Shown in pieces: positions 4,921 to 6,400 of a DNA stretch of 6,400 nucleotides; positions within the stretch are counted from its first letter, which is position 1; each line of letters begins with the position of its first letter. The notes under the pieces were generated by a model. That model was given only the letters and a program-made list of their open reading frames with translations, made no database searches and was not told where the DNA came from. The stretch comes from Pseudomonadota bacterium (GTDB lineage Bacteria; Pseudomonadota; Alphaproteobacteria; Acetobacterales; Acetobacteraceae), in the NCBI GenBank assembly GCA_021845555.1, contig JAJZVS010000225.1, positions 1 to 6,400 of the forward strand, read 5' to 3'. The translations under genes and the position numbers were made by a program.

Positions 4921-5502
4921 ATGAACGTCGCGCTGCGGAAGCCCCTGACCGTGCCGCAGTTCCTCGCCTGGGAGGAACGCCAGGCGCTGCGCTACGAGTT
5001 CGACGGGTTCCAGCCGCTTGCCATGACCGGCGGCACGGTGGCGCACGCGACGGTGCAACGGAACCTGGCCATCACGGTCGGCGGCCGGCTGCGTGGCACG
5101 CCGTGCCGGTTCTACGGCAGCGACCTCAAGATCGAGGCCGCCGGATCGATCCGCTACCCGGACGGGTTCGTGGTCTGCTCCCGCCCCGCCAACGCCGGCA
5201 CGCTCGTCACCGACCCGGTGGTGGTGTTCGAGATCCTCAGCGAGAGCACCGCGCATACCGATCTGACCGTGAAGAACGCCGAATACCGCGCCACCCCGTC
5301 GATCCGCCGCTACGTGATCCTGGAACAGACCCACATCGCCGCCCTGGTGTTCGCCCGGCACGGGGAGGACTGGCTCTCCCAGGTGCTCACCGGCGCCGAT
5401 GCCGTGCTGGCGCTGCCGGAGGTCGGGATCGAGCTGCCGCTTGGGGAGCTCTACGCCGATCTCGACCTGACCGACCCCGCGCCCGAAGCCGCGCCGGCCT
5501 GA
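4921..5502 (+). CDS. Uma2 family (DUF820) PD-(D/E)XK nuclease-fold protein
   Basis: The product is 193 residues, the usual size of the family, and has no signal peptide or membrane segment. Landmarks in order: YEFDG (25-29), MTGGTVAHATVQRNL (35-49), FYGSDLKI (64-71), RYPDGFVV with Asp81, VVFEILSEST with Glu104, Lys118 in the TVKNAEYR segment, and PSIRRYVILEQ (126-136). The Asp/Glu/Lys placing fits the PD-(D/E)XK restriction-endonuclease-like fold. Most members are of unknown function, and nuclease activity is only inferred for them. ATG 4921 was chosen because homology starts immediately and a -10 box lies just upstream; the frame is open back to 4852, but those residues are Pro/Arg-rich and overlap promoter sequence. 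Related genes are often multicopy in cyanobacteria and some proteobacteria. It converges on the SMP-30-like gene. Confidence 0.88.
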   Translation: MNVALRKPLTVPQFLAWEERQALRYEFDGFQPLAMTGGTVAHATVQRNLAITVGGRLRGTPCRFYGSDLKIEAAGSIRYPDGFVVCSRPANAGTLVTDPVVVFEILSESTAHTDLTVKNAEYRATPSIRRYVILEQTHIAALVFARHGEDWLSQVLTGADAVLALPEVGIELPLGELYADLDLTDPAPEAAPA

Positions 5503-5521
5503 GCGCGCGGGCTCAGCCGGC
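5493..5521. terminator. Shared hairpin spanning the ends of two convergent genes
   Basis: GCCGGC (5493-5498) pairs with 5516-5521 and TGAGC (5500-5504) pairs with GCTCA (5511-5515), with one bulged C at 5499 and a 6-base loop. The TGA stops of both the plus-strand Uma2-family gene (5500-5502) and the minus-strand SMP-30-like gene (5513-5515) lie inside the stem and pair with each other. There is no T-tract on either side, so intrinsic termination is unproven. Confidence 0.5.
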
Positions 5522-6400
5522 GAAGTTCAGCCGCAGCCCCGGCTCGTCCCATTCCATCGCGCCCAGCCGCCCGGTTTCCGACAGCGAGAAATAGGCCGTG
5601 CGCAGGTCCGGCCCGCCGAAGCAGATGTTGGTCGGATGCGTATCGGGCATCGCCACCTGGCGCAGCACCCGCCCGTCCGGCGCGATCACGGTGATGCAGC
5701 CGGTCACCAGCGTGGCGACGCAGATGTTCCCGCTCGCCGTCACCGCCAGGCTGTCGAAGCGCTGATAGCCCGGCAGCCCCGCCACCAGCCGGCCGCCGTT
5801 CGGGGAAGGAAACGGGTGCTTGCGCAGCTCGCCGGGGGCGGTGATGTCGAACGCCCAGAGCCGCGCGGGTTCGGTATCGGCGACATAGACGGTACGCTCG
5901 TCGGGCGACAGGCCGACGCCGTTGGCGGACAGGATCGGATACGCCACCTCGACGATGCGCGAGCCGTCCGGCATCGCGTAATAGAGCCCGCCGTGATCGC
6001 GCGCGCGCGCGTAGCGCTTGCCGAGATCGGTGAACCAGAACCCGCCCTGCTTGTCGAACACCAGATCGTTCGGCGCCGACAGCTTGTGGCCGTTGCATTC
6101 GGTATAGAGCACGCGCACCGCACCGGTCTTCGGATCGATGCGCTGGATCGAGCCGCCGGCGTAGTCGGGCGCCGGCCCCTCGGCCATGAAATGCCCCGGC
6201 CGGTACAGCCCGCCGCCGTTGTTGCAGCAATAAAGCGCCCCGTCCGGCCCGAGCGCCAATCCGTTCGGCCCGCCGCCGGTCGCGCTCAGCACCGCGGACG
6301 TTCCGTCCGGCGCCACGCGGCTGACCTGCTTGCCGGCGATCTCGGTCAGCACCACCGAACCGTCCGGCATCACCGCCGGGCCCTCGGGAAACCTGAAGCC
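5513..6400 (-). CDS. SMP-30/gluconolactonase/LRE family beta-propeller protein, 5' end beyond the right edge
   Basis: The frame is open from the right edge to TGA at 5513-5515, giving 295 residues. Only a short N-terminus is missing, since the family's opening motif FPEGP is already present at residues 4-8 of the fragment. SMP-30 family proteins are six-bladed beta-propellers that bind a divalent metal and hydrolyse sugar lactones or other esters. The expected metal and substrate positions are visible: Glu6 (FPEGP), Asn111 (APNDLVFD), Asn160 (ANGVGLSPD) and Asp216 (FDSLAV). Repeating blade motifs are also seen, such as PDG, GGFWFTD (about 119-125) and TVYVADT (about 170-176). The ATG at 6370 and GTG at 6373 are internal, because FPEGP lies upstream of them. 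The substrate cannot be told from the sequence; the annotation could also read gluconolactonase or strictosidine-synthase-like. The gene ends 10 bp from the convergent Uma2-family gene. Confidence 0.92.
   Translation of the reverse strand, partial: GFRFPEGPAVMPDGSVVLTEIAGKQVSRVAPDGTSAVLSATGGGPNGLALGPDGALYCCNNGGGLYRPGHFMAEGPAPDYAGGSIQRIDPKTGAVRVLYTECNGHKLSAPNDLVFDKQGGFWFTDLGKRYARARDHGGLYYAMPDGSRIVEVAYPILSANGVGLSPDERTVYVADTEPARLWAFDITAPGELRKHPFPSPNGGRLVAGLPGYQRFDSLAVTASGNICVATLVTGCITVIAPDGRVLRQVAMPDTHPTNICFGGPDLRTAYFSLSETGRLGAMEWDEPGLRLNFAG

Noticed and set aside
4560..4922. Extension of the potassium channel reading frame upstream to an ATG at 4922 (437 residues)
   Set aside because: The extension reads straight through the proline tRNA gene (4723-4799), the three direct repeats and the tRNA promoter, and its residues are Arg/Gly/Pro-rich with no family match; the channel homology begins near residue 38 of the shorter form.
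1..6400. CRISPR array or other long regular repeats
   Set aside because: Only the three 16-bp units at 4620-4667 repeat regularly, far too short and few for an array; no other direct repeats with spacers were seen.

Overview
The window is high-GC and reads as an alphaproteobacterial chromosome, most likely Rhodospirillales and possibly Acetobacteraceae. This rests on composition, the alphaproteobacterial style of the Slt-type lytic transglycosylase N-terminus, a PEP-CTERM protein, and DUF86/MNT and RES relics of types common in that group. The taxonomic placement is inference; no marker gene long enough to settle it is present.

Layout. Positions 1-776 (minus) hold the secreted N-terminal part of a soluble lytic murein transglycosylase whose catalytic domain lies beyond the left edge. 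Positions 777-1097 show no gene. Positions 1098-1745 (minus) hold a decayed type VII toxin-antitoxin operon: an MntA-like nucleotidyltransferase relic followed, with a one-base TGATG overlap, by a HepT-like (DUF86) relic whose C-terminal two thirds is still open. A strong hairpin at 1768-1793 separates it from a small PEP-CTERM protein gene (1819-2454, minus). That gene has a good ribosome binding site and a 17-bp palindrome lying almost exactly in the spacer of its candidate promoter. From 2545 to 3608 no intact gene is seen. This stretch holds the shredded remains of a RES-domain toxin (3074-3389, plus) and an inverted repeat (3495-3534).

From 3609 the sequence is ordinary, dense, GC-rich core DNA. 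It holds a KirBac-type inward-rectifier potassium channel (minus), preceded by three 16-bp direct repeats and a proline tRNA with anticodon CGG (minus). Next comes a divergently transcribed, probably leaderless Uma2-family (DUF820) protein (plus). This converges, only 10 bp apart, on an SMP-30/gluconolactonase-type beta-propeller protein (minus) that runs off the right edge.

The genes do not form one pathway. The notable theme is the 1.1-3.4 kb stretch: two different toxin-antitoxin systems in advanced decay on either side of an apparently intact exported PEP-CTERM gene, in DNA that is visibly richer in A/T than its flanks. This looks like an old accessory or insertion hotspot between conserved blocks. 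I found no intact undescribed system; the most informative signals are the mapped lesions in the two toxin-antitoxin relics and the palindromic operator of the PEP-CTERM gene.
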